Shown here: piece after piece, positions 34,154 to 46,913 of the stretch | Layout: every line of letters starts with the position of its first letter | How positions within the stretch are numbered: position 1 is the first letter of the stretch | NCBI GenBank assembly: GCA_037501455.1 | Contig: CM074857.1 | Span: 126,715,501 to 126,779,500 of the forward strand | DNA: 64,000 nt | Direction of reading: 5' to 3' | Origin: Lantana camara | Taxonomy: Eukaryota; Streptophyta; Magnoliopsida; Lamiales; Verbenaceae | Translations under genes and position numbers: made by a program | The notes under the pieces: model-generated | What the model was told of the DNA's origin: nothing | Databases searched by the model: none | Seen by the model: the letters and a program-made list of their open reading frames with translations, nothing else

Positions 34154-35404
34154 ATGGCTTCAGCACAAGCAGAAGAAACACCTCCACAACTTCAATACCA
34201 GGTAATTTTCTTACCTTTCTTGCAAAAAGGCCAAACTTTAGGTTCTTACCCTCTTTGATTCTTTCTACCTTTGATTAAACATGTTTTGAGTACTACAAAT
34301 GTGGTTTTTGTTTGATTTACAGACATGGGTTCTCAAGGTTTCCATCCACTGCCAAGGTTGCAAGAGGAAAGTCAAGAAAGTTCTTCAAAGCATTGAAGGT
34401 ATGTATGCAAAGCAAATTCCTTGAGAACTTTGTGCAAGACAAGGACAAATGTCACCTTTTTCCTGCATGAACTGAGTATAAACATTTAAATCGAGAGAAA
34501 GAAGGCTAAAAATTGAATCTTTTTTGAAAAAAGTTGATGAAATCTTACTGTTTTACTCATGTTTTGGTTTAATCTTCTCTGTTTAGGTGTTTACACGACA
34601 GATATTGATTCCCAGCAGCAAAAGGTGACTGTTACCGGCAACATTGATCCCCAAATCCTCATCAGGAAATTGGTGAAAACCGGCAAGCATGCAGAGATGT
34701 GGCCGGAAAAGCCCTCCGGCGGCAAGAAGAAAAAGGCCGGAAAAGGAGGTAAAAACGACAAAGAAAACGATTCCGGCGACGACAACAGCGACGACGAAGA
34801 CCAGGAGAATCAACCCGAAAACAACAACAACAATATTCAGTCTGTGAGAGTTACCTCTCCAAGAATCAACGGCGGAAATAGTGGCGGTGCCACCGTGAAA
34901 TTCATACTCGACCCTTCAATGGACAACAAACCGCCGGAAAATGGCGCCGGCGGCGGGAAACCGCCTGAACAGGGCGGCGGAGGTGGTGGTGGTGGCGGAG
35001 GAGGTGGAGGGCAGGGTGGCAAGAAGAAGAAAAAGAAGAAAAAGAATAAAAACCAAAACAGCAATGCAGGTGCAGGAGCTAACGGTGCACCCGCAAACAC
35101 AGGATTGGAGAATCCTAAGGTGGGATTTGCCCAAGTTGTTGATCAAATCAATCCGGACCCTCCATCTGAGAATGTGTACCACTACCCCGCTCAACCACCC
35201 TACATGCCTCCACAACAACAATATGTGATGAGCTACAATGCGACGCACCCCGAGGGAAACGGTGCACCCGGTTTCTACGTGCCTCCGTCGCCCTACGCTT
35301 ACGCCTCCTACGCCGAGCCAGACGTGTATCGCGTGCAATCCACGCCGTTGGATTCGTTCGAGATCTTGAGCGACGAGAACCCTAATGGATGTTATGTTAT
35401 GTGA
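34154..35404 (+). CDS. HIPP: heavy metal-associated isoprenylated plant protein
   Basis: Three exons: 34154-34201, 34323-34398 and 34587-35404, with GT-AG introns and agreeing phases, giving 313 residues. HIPPs are plant-specific metallochaperone-like proteins anchored to membranes by a prenyl group. The HMA domain covers about residues 17-80, with the metal-binding C26-Q-G-C29 pair in [16 protein letters not shown] and the usual beta-strand [10 protein letters not shown]. After it come a Lys/Gly/Asn/Asp-rich segment, a run of 13 glycines followed by QGG and 8 lysines, and a Pro/Tyr-rich region ([12 protein letters not shown]). The last four residues are C310-Y-V-M, a CaaX box whose Met end favours farnesylation. 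One HMA domain plus the long low-complexity tail places it with the single-HMA HIPPs; the subgroup number is not assigned. Confidence 0.93.
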
Positions 35405-35623
35405 GAACTATATGTCTTGCTAGAAATGGTGGAAGAAGAAATATATGGGGTGATATGTTATGATGTGTACATAAGAGGGACTTGAGTGAAATGTGGGGAA
35501 AATTTTGGGGAATGTGTGCTAATATGTTTTTTGGGTTTCTAGGGTTTTTCTTAATGGCATTAGGCTTGTTTTCTAGGGGTGGAATTTGGAAAAATGTTAA
35601 AATTGGCACACTAGTTTCCTTGC

Positions 35624-35657
<34 letters not shown>

Positions 35658-37924
35658 AGTATGATATTTTATAACTATTAAATATATAACGTTTTAGATA
35701 GCATAGTACATTATTGGTTTCGAAAAATTCTTACATAATTCTAGTATTTGAATCCACGTATAAATGAAAGGTTGAAATAATAGTAAAATTTCGAATCGGT
35801 TTGCATATGTGTGGAGTTTAAATTCGATAGGGTTAGTTCAAATAACAAGAGATGTGAGAAAGAAGAAATTAGAGTTGATAATTGATCTAAATAACAAGAG
35901 ATGTGAGAAAGAGTAGAAATTAGAGTTAGATGATTGATATAGTCATATAGATATAAATCCCGCCAAAAAAAAAAAAAGATGAACAGTAAATTTTCCACTA
36001 AAAGTTAACTTAACAGTCAAAAGTTAATTTTTCATCCAAAAATGGATGGTTTCGGAATTTATTTTCTTGAAAAATCTTTGACGTTCTTGTAATCTTGTGT
36101 GATTTCGACAAGAAAGGGTATCTCAATGTTGTCTTTTAGGATATGGGCTCACACTGTCCTTTAATTTCTTTGTAGTCCTCTTACTTTTCTCATGGCCACC
36201 AAGTTACTAAATTACCCTTCAAATTAACAAGAATTTACATCATCCTCGTAAACATACGTCCCGAAAGTCGCAACCAAGGATCGTCGTCTTCCTAAGTCCT
36301 AACAATAGGTATGAAACAGTTTTAAATTTTCTGACCAATTGAAACTATCTTATCTTTTGAGGTGCTTACAATTCAGTAAGAGATTAATTATTATAGTCGA
36401 CGATGGATGCACCAGAAACTCCAGAGAAAAAAGAGTCCCGGAGATTGGTAAAGACCTCAATAGCTTTCACAATTGAAGAAGACTATAGCCTATTCTATTT
36501 TGTGATTATAGCTCCCATTGAAAGTGAAAAAGAAAGTGTAAACACACTTTTTTACAGGCACTTGATGATGGAGTGGAACAATTGAGCCTCACCAATGAAT
36601 GCAGAATATTAGTCCTTTCTCCACCCATTGCCCATAGCCCCCCATTCGTATCTATATATATTATACTCTCAAATCTATTGTTATTGTAAATATGATATTT
36701 TAGCTTGACAAATGGTTGGCAAATGCACACATCCAAGATTCCATCTTGATCATCTTTATTGACTCTCTTTAAATGCATTCTAAATGTTGTCCTAGATTGA
36801 TTGAGTTGACTCCATAGGCTTCAATGGTGTTGGGAATCTTTTCAAGAAATGTTAATGTCCGATAGACTTAGAGGTTGCGATGCCCAGACAACTCTAAAAG
36901 TATTATTTTATCGTATCTTATCGAACACATCTCAATGAGAAAGATTTTAAGAAGTTATCCATGTCACTATCTCATGTCCGTGTCGTTCGATGATAGCTTG
37001 GAAGCCTCTATACCTCAATATGGATCTTATCTCCTAACCCTTTTGACATTCCAAGCTGATTTTGCATAAGAATCTTAGCGTATAACACTGTGTGTGTGTG
37101 TTTTAGGTTTGTACTTAAGTTCTATGAAAATCTTTGTCTCTGACGATGAGTTCGTGGAAGCTTGCACTTATATAACAAGAAAGGGTTCTAAACCAGGATG
37201 ACAGCCTAAGTATGAGATCATTAAGCACATATCCGTACAAGTCAGTGCGATATTTTTAAGCAGGCAATAAAACCAATATTCTCCCAATCAAACACAGAAA
37301 GCATACTAAGATCAAAAGTTTTATTTTTTCTTCTTTTCGGTTTCTAAATTTACGGTCCCGGATCTTGAAAGGTCGAGAAGCTATAAAGACGGGGGCACCA
37401 CGAAAACGAATCAAATGTATGAAATGAAAAGGTACCATTTCTTTTTCAGACAAAGAGATTCTTGATATTACAACCGAATCAATCAAGAGTTTATGTTAGC
37501 TAAGAAAGGCCACCTTTTTCCAGTGCTTTAGTTTATCTATGGCAATATTCCAGCTTGATCATCAAGACTCTTGACGGTTTATGGTGATCTTTAGGGGGTT
37601 ATTTGTAATTTGGCACAAACTTTAGGGGCTCTGGGTGTAATTTATGCTTATTTTAGCGCATTCTCTAAAACAGAGGAAACAAGAATGGAGGAGGACAAAA
37701 AACTACAGTTTCATTACAATTTGCAGATATAACTTGTTCATCCCACCGAAAAGAACTGTCTTTAAGTAATTACAAGCAACGACCTAATACATTTTCGACA
37801 AATATAACACAATATGAGAAAATATTCATGATCCAAGACAATGTCTCAAGGAGGAACGTAAAAGCTAAAAGACTGCAAAAAGATGTGGGCACTAACAATT
37901 TAGATTAATTTGACTCTGCTGTGC
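35405..37924. other. intergenic DNA between convergent HIPP and PP2C genes
   Basis: HIPP 3' untranslated region, then a TA run (about 35624-35653), a direct repeat with AAATAACAAGAGATGTGAGA (about 35838-35905) and a TATCTTATCGAACAC-type dispersed-family member (about 36895-36950). A short open frame at 36403-36585 (MDAPETPEKKES...) shows no family match. No gene seen. Confidence 0.45.
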
Positions 37925-40141
37925 TCATCGACATGTTGATGCTTTCGAGGTCCGTTTATTTGAGCCGAGGAAGATTACGATAACTGTAACATCATCATGA
38001 TATTTCCGTCTTCTGCCCGCTGGAATACTCATAAGCTCTTCCATACTAAAACCTGAAAATATGACATAATCATTAATAAGAAAGATTTTGCAAATTTTCA
38101 TTATTTTGAAGAGGATCGCCTCCCACAGGCCTAATATACAATTCATTGTGATTCTTTCACAGGGGAACAATTTGTGATTAAGAAATCATACAAGTGATGG
38201 TTTAAAAACAAATTGAGGGAGAGATTTCTTGGAATGATTTATTTAATCTAGTCTAACATGTAAGCAGTGCTGGCAGAGAGGCCTACAATGAGTTTTATAA
38301 TCAAGAAGTCAATAATCGAATACGGAAATAGAGAATATGTACTGTATAGTCATAATGGTATGAGCAAGAATCAAGAAAATCTCAATTAGAATACTTTAGT
38401 GTAGCAATCAAGAAGCATTTTATTATTGTGACAACTTTGATTAGGTGCCCTCATAGCCTCTTCTGACGTTTCGTAACGTCTCCAGAACATTTCCATATAC
38501 GATATTTAAAAATTATTTCAGCAACCCTTTCTTGTGCAAGTGGTGGAAACACATTTTTTCAAAAATTAGACGTATCAAATTAGAATCCTTTTTTGGTTTA
38601 CGTACCGGCTGATTCTGCTGCTCTTGCTGCAAGCTGCTCTACTAAGAATTTAGCTGGATCACCGAAAGGGTTTTTCAAGATGTATGAATGGACAAGATTT
38701 ATAACTTCATCATTGCTGAAGAAGTCAAACAAGCCATCACTTCCAAGTACAACAAAATGATCAGAATTTGAAACCTCGTGTACACTCAATGAAGGTGAAA
38801 GGGACACATATGGGGGACTTATGAGGTTCCTGACTCGAAGAATTCCCATCAATGCATCGTTCATGCATTTCTGCAAAAATAAATGTAAAATCAAGAATGA
38901 TCACATATGTAACTAAAATTCTATAGTCATATAACTGTGTGTTATCATTAATCAACAAAATTAGGTAGATGTAATGTGGAACTAAGTTACAAGGGAGGTA
39001 AGTGTAATTTTGGAACTTACAAAAATTTGTGAATTCATTTGTTGCAATAACTTAAGTGGTAGAATATGTAATTCGCCCAAGTAATTATGACTAACAAAAA
39101 CAATCGAAAAAAAAAAAAAAGAACCTTTTTCAAGTAACCGACTCCGAAAGCCCGTGTAACTTTAAGCTTCCCCTTGACTTTTCCACCAAAAATGGTGCAA
39201 GGATCATCAGGATGATCATTCACAAGCTGGATTCTTTCAACTTCATTATCGACCGTATGGCTCTCCGTAAGCTGAACCGCTTCCAGCTTTTCCCCATCGA
39301 ACGTAGCCAAAACCGCCCGACTATCACCAACGTTGAGCAAATACAAGTTTTTCCCATGCAACAAAGAAAGCAACACACAAGATCCAATTGACACTAAATC
39401 GGGTCGTTCATCCATTTCCAATTCGACCATATGAAGAAACTCGTTCTCGGCTTGATACAGAGCATTCTGAAGACTACTAAGAACACCTTGCTTAAACAAC
39501 CCATCCTTTTCCACTTCAGAACCTTCCCAATTCAGCAAATTAAGATGAAATGCTATTGTTTCATATAAAGTACCAGCCAGAAAATCAGCTGCATCTCTCC
39601 CATTGAACCCATCGTAGACTGCGCAGAACAGCCAACCATTTTCCTCAGAACAAACAGCTTGTACTCTATCTTCTCCTGCTGCCCCACCTGCTATCTGTAC
39701 CTCCATCGGATTTAGCAAGCTTTCGCTAAAAGAAGGGGCGCTCATGGACTTGAATGAAAATGAGTCATCATCGAGAATCTCACTCGGTGATGAAGGGCTG
39801 AAACTCAAGTTACTTTGGAGGGAGGACGATAAAAAATCCAATCTTGGGGACGACGGGATCCTGCGAAACGAGTTGGGAGAATCTAAAGTGGGGAGAATTT
39901 CTGAGCCAATCAAACCATTGCAAATGTTTGTGTTGGCTAAGGTTGCATTGGCACTCAGTGCAGCACCCGAGAGGCAAGAAAATGAACTGCTGGCACGTTT
40001 GAGTTTATGAGATGATGACGAAGGGATGTCAATGTAATTTGGCCTATCCCACGAATCGTTGTTAGTACGGTTGCATTGATAACCGAAACTAACTTTGATT
40101 TCTCCATCGGAGTTGTTGATGGATTCTTCATACATCATCAT
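37925..40141 (-). CDS. PP2C40: protein phosphatase 2C, PP2C40-like
   Basis: Three coding exons: complement of 37925-38052, 38606-38870 and 39125-40141, giving 469 residues. The PP2C family are Mg/Mn-dependent Ser/Thr phosphatases; this one resembles the plant POLTERGEIST-like group containing Arabidopsis PP2C40. An N-terminal regulatory part (1-145) includes the conserved FSCLSGAALSANATLANTNI and LPTLDSPNSFRRIPSSP. Catalytic motifs follow: GEDRV (156-160), YDGFNG (176-181, the usual DGHGG in variant form), GDSRAVLA (272-279), GSDGLFDFFS (382-391) and a C-terminal HDDVTVIV. The start is taken at the first of three Met codons, which sits 2 nt after a good CTTTCAG acceptor, so there is very probably an intron in the 5' leader. 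The leader exon would lie near 40900-41200, where a GA/CT run is present. Confidence 0.92.
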
Positions 40142-41090
40142 GGCTGAAAGAGGAAACATGGAGTATTTAAGAGAAATCAAGAATACCATGAAAGACTTCT
40201 ACTTTCCATCAAAGACAGTCTTACTGGATGCAAATTATGCTCACACTTAAAAAGAATAAGGCAAAAACTGGGAAATTAACGTTTCCATCCGAGATGTGAA
40301 TCAATAGGACACTCTGTCCTAATATACTAAACACCAGTATAGATATCAAATTGCATATTAGCAGATGTTAAGGTATAGTATATGCTATACATCAGAAAAT
40401 GGACAAGATCCAACCACTTTCTCATAAGTACTCACAAATTTCTTCAGGAAAAAAAGATAATCCTTCTTTTATTTTTTTCCCTTTTTGATAATCTAAACTA
40501 GATCACATTACAGTCAGCCATACCAAGCTAATTTCTGCAATTTTGTCTATAGATATATTGCATGACATTATCTAGGTAATCAGTTAGAAGTTAGAACCAA
40601 GAAATCCTGAAATAACTGACTCTCTTCAAATCTTTTGTACCAATTTCTCCTCTTCCAGACAAAGTGATCTCCATAAAAAGAACCACACTAAGATCAATTA
40701 AACACAAATTTAGGCCAAAAGGGCTAGAAATCAAACCCCACCCAAGAAAAAGGCAAGAAATTTGATTAAAAAGAATCCCATTACTCCAGATATCAAGAAA
40801 AACATAAGCATGGAAAGAAATCAAAGATTCAAACAGAACCCATCTCACCTTCTTGATTATAACCACGATTCCACCCAAAAGCTTCAATCTTTCAGAAAAA
40901 TGCTACCTCATGCACAAATACACACTTGCAGGGTAAGCAATATGGATCATCAAAACGAAAAGAGACGAATTTGTTGAAAGACTGTATGCAAACTGTGAGT
41001 AGCCCCCCACACACTCTCAGGTTAAAAAGTCCAAAAGCGAACAAAACAGTGAATCCCTTGAACAGATGTGTATTATTATCACCAAAAAGC

Positions 41091-41128
<38 letters not shown>

Positions 41129-41490
41129 TGGATGGTGAAGAGGGAGTTGGCTAAATATAGAGGAGTTTGGTTGGGCGACGTTTCTTGGCTCGATCGAAGT
41201 CAAAGTGTCTTGAGATTCACCAATACCGGTAACTTTGTTAAGAATTGGTTAAAGGCTTGATTTTTAGTAAATAAAACGTGAAAATTCTTGACTTTTCATT
41301 CGCCAAATGCCATTTTCTTTCCAAAGTCTCTCTCTGTGACTGAAATCAATCTCTCTTCCTTTTGCAGATGCCAAACATTCTCCATTCTTTTTCTCCCCTC
41401 ACTTTCCCCAAAGTTGCCCCCCATTTGCTGCTGTTGGGACTTGGACTCTTTCAGCTCCTCTCATTTTTCTTTTTGATTTTCTTTTTTAGG
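40142..41490 (-). other. PP2C 5' leader intron, leader exon and promoter
   Basis: Minus-strand sequence directly before the PP2C start ends in CTTTCAG, an intron acceptor. A donor candidate (GAGGTAGCATT) lies near 40900. Upstream on that strand is a CT microsatellite (plus-strand GA run 41090-41128) of the sort common in plant leaders. No protein is predicted from this segment. Confidence 0.5.
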
Positions 41491-44398
41491 GAAGAAGACA
41501 GAAAACTTTCTTGATAAAATATTGAGAATTTGACATAAATACACATTAATAATAATTAATATATCAATCTTGAAAAAAATTTGATGATTTCTTGGTTTGA
41601 GAGAGATATTCTGCAAGAATATGTGTTCCCATTGTGAAAGTTAAGGAATTATTCTACCAAAACAAGAACAAACCAAGCTTCTTGTTTCTTGATGTTGTCC
41701 TACACTAAAATAGGTAATTTTTGGGGGGAAAATAACTAAAATAGGTAATTTAGCAAAAATTAATGTGGGACAACTAAAACCTTAACAATTAATTATTGGG
41801 ATGGCAAGATCAGCTGATGTAGGCAGTTTATTAGGAGAGATTAAAAATGTTAATTGTCCTTGTCTGTATATGCAAGTGCCACAATATATTATGTTGTGTT
41901 GTGTTGCAAGAGGACAACTAATCTGTCTTGTTTCATATATATTAGTAACTAAAATATTGAATATGTCTTTGTTTATACTCCATTGTCTTATATGGTGATA
42001 TGTATGTCGTAGGCTGTTTCGAACACTTACCTCCTAATAAACTTTTCAAAATATGATATAAATAGTGTGTTATTATATTTATGTCGTGTGAGTATTTTCG
42101 TGTCCGTAGATCATTAAGTATATGGTGTATAGAAATTGGAGCATGAAAGAGGCATTGCTTTACCAAAATAGCAACGTGGTTTAGTAACTTTCCACGAGAA
42201 ATTCCAATCTAAATCTAACTCGACTAAATTGGTGTAACGAAGGGATGAGTAGCTTATACTTGTCGTGTGGTTTGTGGAAAATTTTGGGAAAGTGACAATT
42301 CAAATACACTTTCTCTTTTAATTAGTTAGGTTCAATCGAGTCGAGTTTAGACTAAAAATTTTCACTTCCCACCTTACTAGACACTCTTTATATTCAAAAT
42401 CAATTTAAGGGAAGATTGAGAGAAGGTAACATATATAGAAAATGGAGTTGTTTTCACAAATTTTATTGAGTTTATTTTCATTGATGGCCATGTAAAGGTG
42501 CTTTCTTTTTTCCCCCACCAAATCTAACAAGCAGAATCCTTTTATTCAAAAGACATAATATTTGGTGAGCCCACCACCTAGATATTAAAACATTGTACAG
42601 AAAATATTACAAATATGTAAATACTTTAGCAATCTTCATCAAAGTAACTCCAAATCTAAGAAACATACTTTACACATCAAGACCTCATTTGGTAGGTTAA
42701 TGGGATTCTACCAGACATAACTCCAATAAAACTTATATGTTAAATTACATTTTGCTATGGTGTATAGATACAAATACGGTGATACGGACACGATACGACA
42801 ATACAAGTTATTTTTTGAATTTTTTACATGAGGAGTATCAGATACGATCTCCGACACGAGTGTCCAACACGACGCAACAAAATGATATTTTTAAAAGTAT
42901 TCGTCCATCATAGCATATTTGCTTTCTATTCTTTTGTTTGGTCATATTATGCTCCCCTCCCATCTCGAAAAAATATAAAACATAAGTTATTTATACAAGT
43001 CAAGGAACTTAGGTATAACAAGTAGATATCACTTTTAACTTAATTTCAAGTTATACTCAATAAGATCAAAGACTCACTCTCGTCCAACGAGCTCGCATGC
43101 TCGAGCACCAACTGTTAGTCCTAATATAGGTTAGGGTTCCATAAGTCATAAGAGAAGGTACACAATAGAAATGGATACATTAAAACCAAGAAAAATCAAG
43201 ATTTCTACAAGAACATTGTTGATTCATAGAGGATGAGGACAACTTCTTAACATGACACTCAGGATGTCAGCATAATACAAATTACACTAAGCACCCAATC
43301 AAGATCGAGCCCTTTAATCTTAGCACATCTTTGTAGACAAGTTGTTGGGCCCGCCATGATTAAAACCCGGGATTGATCCTTATTGGCTTCACAATGTGTT
43401 CTAAGTCAAATTGCTTAAAGGGTCATTTTCAATCATAATGCTAAGTTTTGTAGTGACGAACAAAGCTATAAATAGTAAAAGCCAAATATTAGGACATTCA
43501 AGAAAATAAGCCCAAAAATAGTTCCCCGATACAATGCACTTCAAATGTGGACCATATTTCAGCTCAATGCATGCTCTGCAGCTGTACTTGTTGAGATAAG
43601 AGAATTGAAGCTAAAGAAGACTGCTGAAGCTGTGACCGTTCACTAGTTCTTGAACAGAATGATAGCTGCAGCTATGAAGAAGACACCTTTTTGAGTGATT
43701 TGGTTTGTGGAAATGTCTGCATCCATTCTAGTGGTCCATCGCATAAGACGTTTCTAGCTGGATTTAGGGGATTGATCAGCAAGTTCACAATTTTTTCCAC
43801 TAGGAAAAGAAGCGAAAAAGAATATTTGATGGGCAACAACAGGCAGATAAGTTAACAGATGAGGGAGATCGAAGTTCTACTCGTATCTTCCACGTCGCAA
43901 TCAAGAACTCTTGTCTTCCTCGCCAGAGGTCACATTGCAACATCGCGCAAGAATAGGGCGATCTCGAGGGCTCATTGTCAACATCACTCTAAAATTACGA
44001 TACACGAATATTTCAGAACATGTCAGTGAAGGACAACATATCAAACAAAGGAAATCATAATAAACACCCGTAGTAAATTCTTTGATAAATGATGTCTTTG
44101 TAATTCTTGTGGATGCATCATGTCTTGGAGAGATGAACAATAAATAAATTTTCGATTTACAAGAAATTCTGGGTTTTGGGATTCAAACAAAAGTTAAATG
44201 TATGCAATGCAGCCATACATGGAACAATTCCAACGGTTCAAATCAAAATGATTGCATTCAACCAGCAAGCTCCAAATGGTCTACAAAAGACAGAAAAACT
44301 GCATCCATATGATAGGGAATTTTTGTAAACAGATTAATAGCAATTCTGAACTCCGGGCAAAACTAAGTTTTCATTTTTTAACAAGAGAATATAACATT
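41491..44398. other. intergenic DNA
   Basis: No gene recognised. Repeats seen are a GATTCGACT-type dispersed-family member (about 42195-42375, with TCAATCGAGTCGAGTTTAGA) and a GGACACGATACGACA-type member (about 42755-42915). The last 500 bp may hold 3' untranslated sequence of the eS21 gene. Confidence 0.45.
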
Positions 44399-45287
44399 CT
44401 ACTGTCGGGCTTCAACTTTCTTCTTTTGCCAAAGGCGGTCGAGAGCACTGTCAGCATCACCCTGATAAAATGGCAAGAACAAACACCATCAGCGGACAAG
44501 AACATTGAATACTTCACATAAGTTGATGTGCAATGCAAAAAGAGATATCTTCCATTGCTGAAAATGAACTATATAGACATTTTTCAGAAGAAATTGAACT
44601 ACTGTCGACTCTTAATAGCCAACTCCGTATGGAAAAATCATGTTAGCACTCAGATCAATGATAATCGCATGGTCTTCACTTGGATACGCAACTAGCTCCG
44701 AAGAGACTATGGAGCTCAACTATGACTTACTATTCCTCCAGGTTGTTTGTTTTAAACTTATCATAGTTCTATATGAACCTGACAAATCTTCCATTTATAA
44801 CACATATCACCAAGGCAGTAATCATAACATGGCCTGAAAGGGTCCAATTATATTCTACCAATCAACTGAGTATCTACAATAACTGATATCAAGCAGTGCT
44901 ATTTTCCGTTTCACATCGGAGATCAGCGAAAATCACCAAATGCATGTAACCATCTGGGGGTAAAAAGGAGTACCTGAGCACGAATGAAGCCGCATAGAGC
45001 AAAAGTAGAGAAGGCACCGGTGTAAACGCCCCTCTCATCCAAATGCCCGATGTTAAGCTGCACTGATGCATGATCTTTGGAAGTAATCAACCTGTTTGTC
45101 GCCGAGCTACATTTACATATGACAGAGATATTAGCCACACACCATAGAAGCCACCATTCAAAGCACTCTAAAATACAGCTAGAACAACAGCAAGCAAACG
45201 AATAATTTAACCATAAAAGTACGTAAACTTGCAATACCATTTTCGGGGAATGTAGAGATCCATGTTTTGTCCCTCCTCGTTCTGCAT
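44399..45287 (-). CDS. RPS21: 40S ribosomal protein eS21 (S21)
   Basis: Three coding exons: complement of 44399-44461, 44974-45106 and 45238-45287. Splicing gives 81 residues, the standard length for plant S21. eS21 sits on the small subunit near eS1 and uS2 and is needed for 18S rRNA maturation. The protein reads [16 protein letters not shown], then [40 protein letters not shown] and finally [20 protein letters not shown]. The first intron splits the Cys codon (TG|C). A GTAAGTG donor in the upstream leader (plus strand about 45668-45674) suggests a further intron before the ATG, common in plant ribosomal protein genes. Telo-box and site II motifs lie just upstream. Confidence 0.95.
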
Positions 45288-45733
45288 CTTGGCAGTTGTC
45301 TTCAACCCTCTTAAGTTAACTATCAAAACACCGAAATTCAGATGCAAGTACATATTTCCCGATAAACACCCATCTAAGAATAACATAACTGGAGGAGAAA
45401 ATAAGAATCAAGTTCTTCTAAAGAGCCCAATTCTTTCACGAATTTTTCCTTCCCATTGCAATTTAATGAACTGAATTAAACCTAAAAAACAGACGAATCA
45501 ATTCACTTCTTATGTTGGTCTTCATCAAATGGAAAACCAACCCGAAAAACAAAGAACTATTTACATTCTCTAAATCCGGCAAACAGACATACCGATGAAG
45601 GAACGATACGATCAAAATTGACAATAAATCCAGAAAATCTGAGTTCTGTAATGTGGAAGAGAAATCACTTACTTGATTAAAGATTCAGCTGGCCAGAAAG
45701 ACGAGAGCAGTCGGCAGGTATCAATAATGAGAT

Positions 45734-45872
45734 AAACCCTAATTCCCGGGATTTATAAAGACCTGAAATTGCATTATTGGGCCACTTGGGAATTATGGAG
45801 TATGTAGCCCAATGCAAAACTGCCTTAATTGGGATGGTTATTATAAACGTATCTCCACTTAAGAAAAGCCCA
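45734..45872 (-). promoter_or_regulatory. eS21 promoter: telo-box and site II motifs
   Basis: A telo-box (AAACCCTAA on the plus strand, 45734-45742) is followed by site II-type motifs at 45778-45783 (TGGGCC), 45807-45812 and 45867-45872 (AGCCCA). This is the same combination as at NIP7 and typical for ribosomal protein genes. Confidence 0.7.
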
Positions 45873-45899
45873 AAAAAAATTCTGAATAGGTCAAAAGAC

Positions 45900-46374
45900 T
45901 TTGATTCCTTTTTCTCTCTAAAGCATGAATATTTTGAAAATATTATTTTGTCGTATCAATACTCTATATCCGATACTCATGACTCATTGCATAAAAAATT
46001 CAAGAAAAAAGTATGTGTGAGTGTGTCCAAAACTCCTCACATTCAAGAAAAAACATGTGTCCCATATTCGTGAACCTGGAAAATTCAAGAAAAAAATTTA
46101 TGTTACCATATTCGTATCGTGTTTGTAACACCTTATCTGTATCCATGCATCATAACTTTTTTCTTAGCTTTAGTTTTGTTACAACCTATAATATACAGAT
46201 AAAGGCAACACGATATGATACGAGGACATAAATTTTTTCTTAAATTTCCCACTAAAAAGTATTAGACACGATAAAATAATATTTTAAAAATATCCATACA
46301 TCAGATATCACATAATACATTATTCAACATATTAGAGAGAATGAGTGCGCGTATTGAAGGTCTCACATAAAAAA
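45900..46374. repeat. dispersed repeat family members (GTATCGTGT / ACGATATGATACGA)
   Basis: Two or three degenerate copies of a recurring non-coding sequence: TATTATTTTGTCGTATC (about 45940), TTCGTATCGTGTTTG (46109) and AACACGATATGATACGAGG (46207). Similar stretches occur at about 10385, 22600, 33655, 36895, 42755 and 60690. Confidence 0.5.
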
Positions 46375-46745
46375 TAGGAAAAATTACATCCAACAACTTT
46401 CATGTTTGGTCTAATTACAACTCAATTTTTATTCTTTGTGTATTTACCATGTAGTTCCTAAACTTTACATTCTATTTAAGGTCCCTGACCTCCGTTAGTT
46501 GCCCTTCCGAAATTCCAAAAATAACATGGATCGTTTTGTTATTAAAAAGAAATTGTGGGGATGTATTTGTAATAAATTCTAGAAAATTTAGGAAGAATAA
46601 CTAACCAACCTTACGGAACCCCAACGGACGTCAGGAGCCTCAAATGGAATGTAAAATTTAGAGACTACATAGTAAATATACAAAGAATAGGAATTGAGTT
46701 ATAATTAGACCAAACCTAAGGGTAGTTAAATGTAATTATCCCTAA
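46375..46745. mobile_element. MITE with long terminal inverted repeats
   Basis: The two halves are mirror images with mismatches: GTTTGGTCTAATTACAACTC on the left, and GTTTGGTCTAATTATAACTC when the right is read on the minus strand. Outer ends are AGGAAAAATTACATCCAAC and AGGGATAATTACATTTAAC. Length about 370 bp, non-coding. Same style as 59664-60050. Confidence 0.65.
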
Positions 46746-46798
46746 AACATACAATATATGATTGTTTGATAATCTCTCTCTTGGTAAAAGCTTTTGAG

Positions 46799-46913
46799 GC
46801 CAACAAGAGTTGATTCAAGTGGTTAATGGATTCATTCTTAAGAGTAATGTTTTCTGTTCAAATTTGGCTTGGGTGTGTAACTGTGTATTTAAAAAAAAAA
46901 AAAAAAAAAAAAA
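46799..46913 (+). mobile_element. tRNA-derived SINE with poly(A) tail
   Basis: Box A-like sequence (GATTCAAGTGGTTAATGG), box B-like sequence (TGTTCAAATTTGG), a short body and a tail of 23 A (46891-46913). Possible target duplication: CTTTTGAGG before and CTTTTGGGG after. About 115 bp in all. Confidence 0.68.

Noticed and set aside
34837..35338. Proline-rich and other minus-strand frames opposite the HIPP gene
   Set aside because: They are the reverse reading of the Gly/Lys-rich low-complexity segment of HIPP.
36403..36585. 60-codon frame starting MDAPETPEKKES
   Set aside because: A decent start context and acidic/basic composition, but no homologue recognised, no splice continuation found, and it degenerates into hydrophobic noise.
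40892..41203. 103-codon minus-strand frame with Ser-Leu repeats
   Set aside because: Produced by the CT microsatellite in the probable PP2C leader exon.
43901..44140. 79-codon minus-strand frame downstream of eS21
   Set aside because: No family similarity; eS21 is complete at 44399 and the region is probably 3' untranslated or intergenic.
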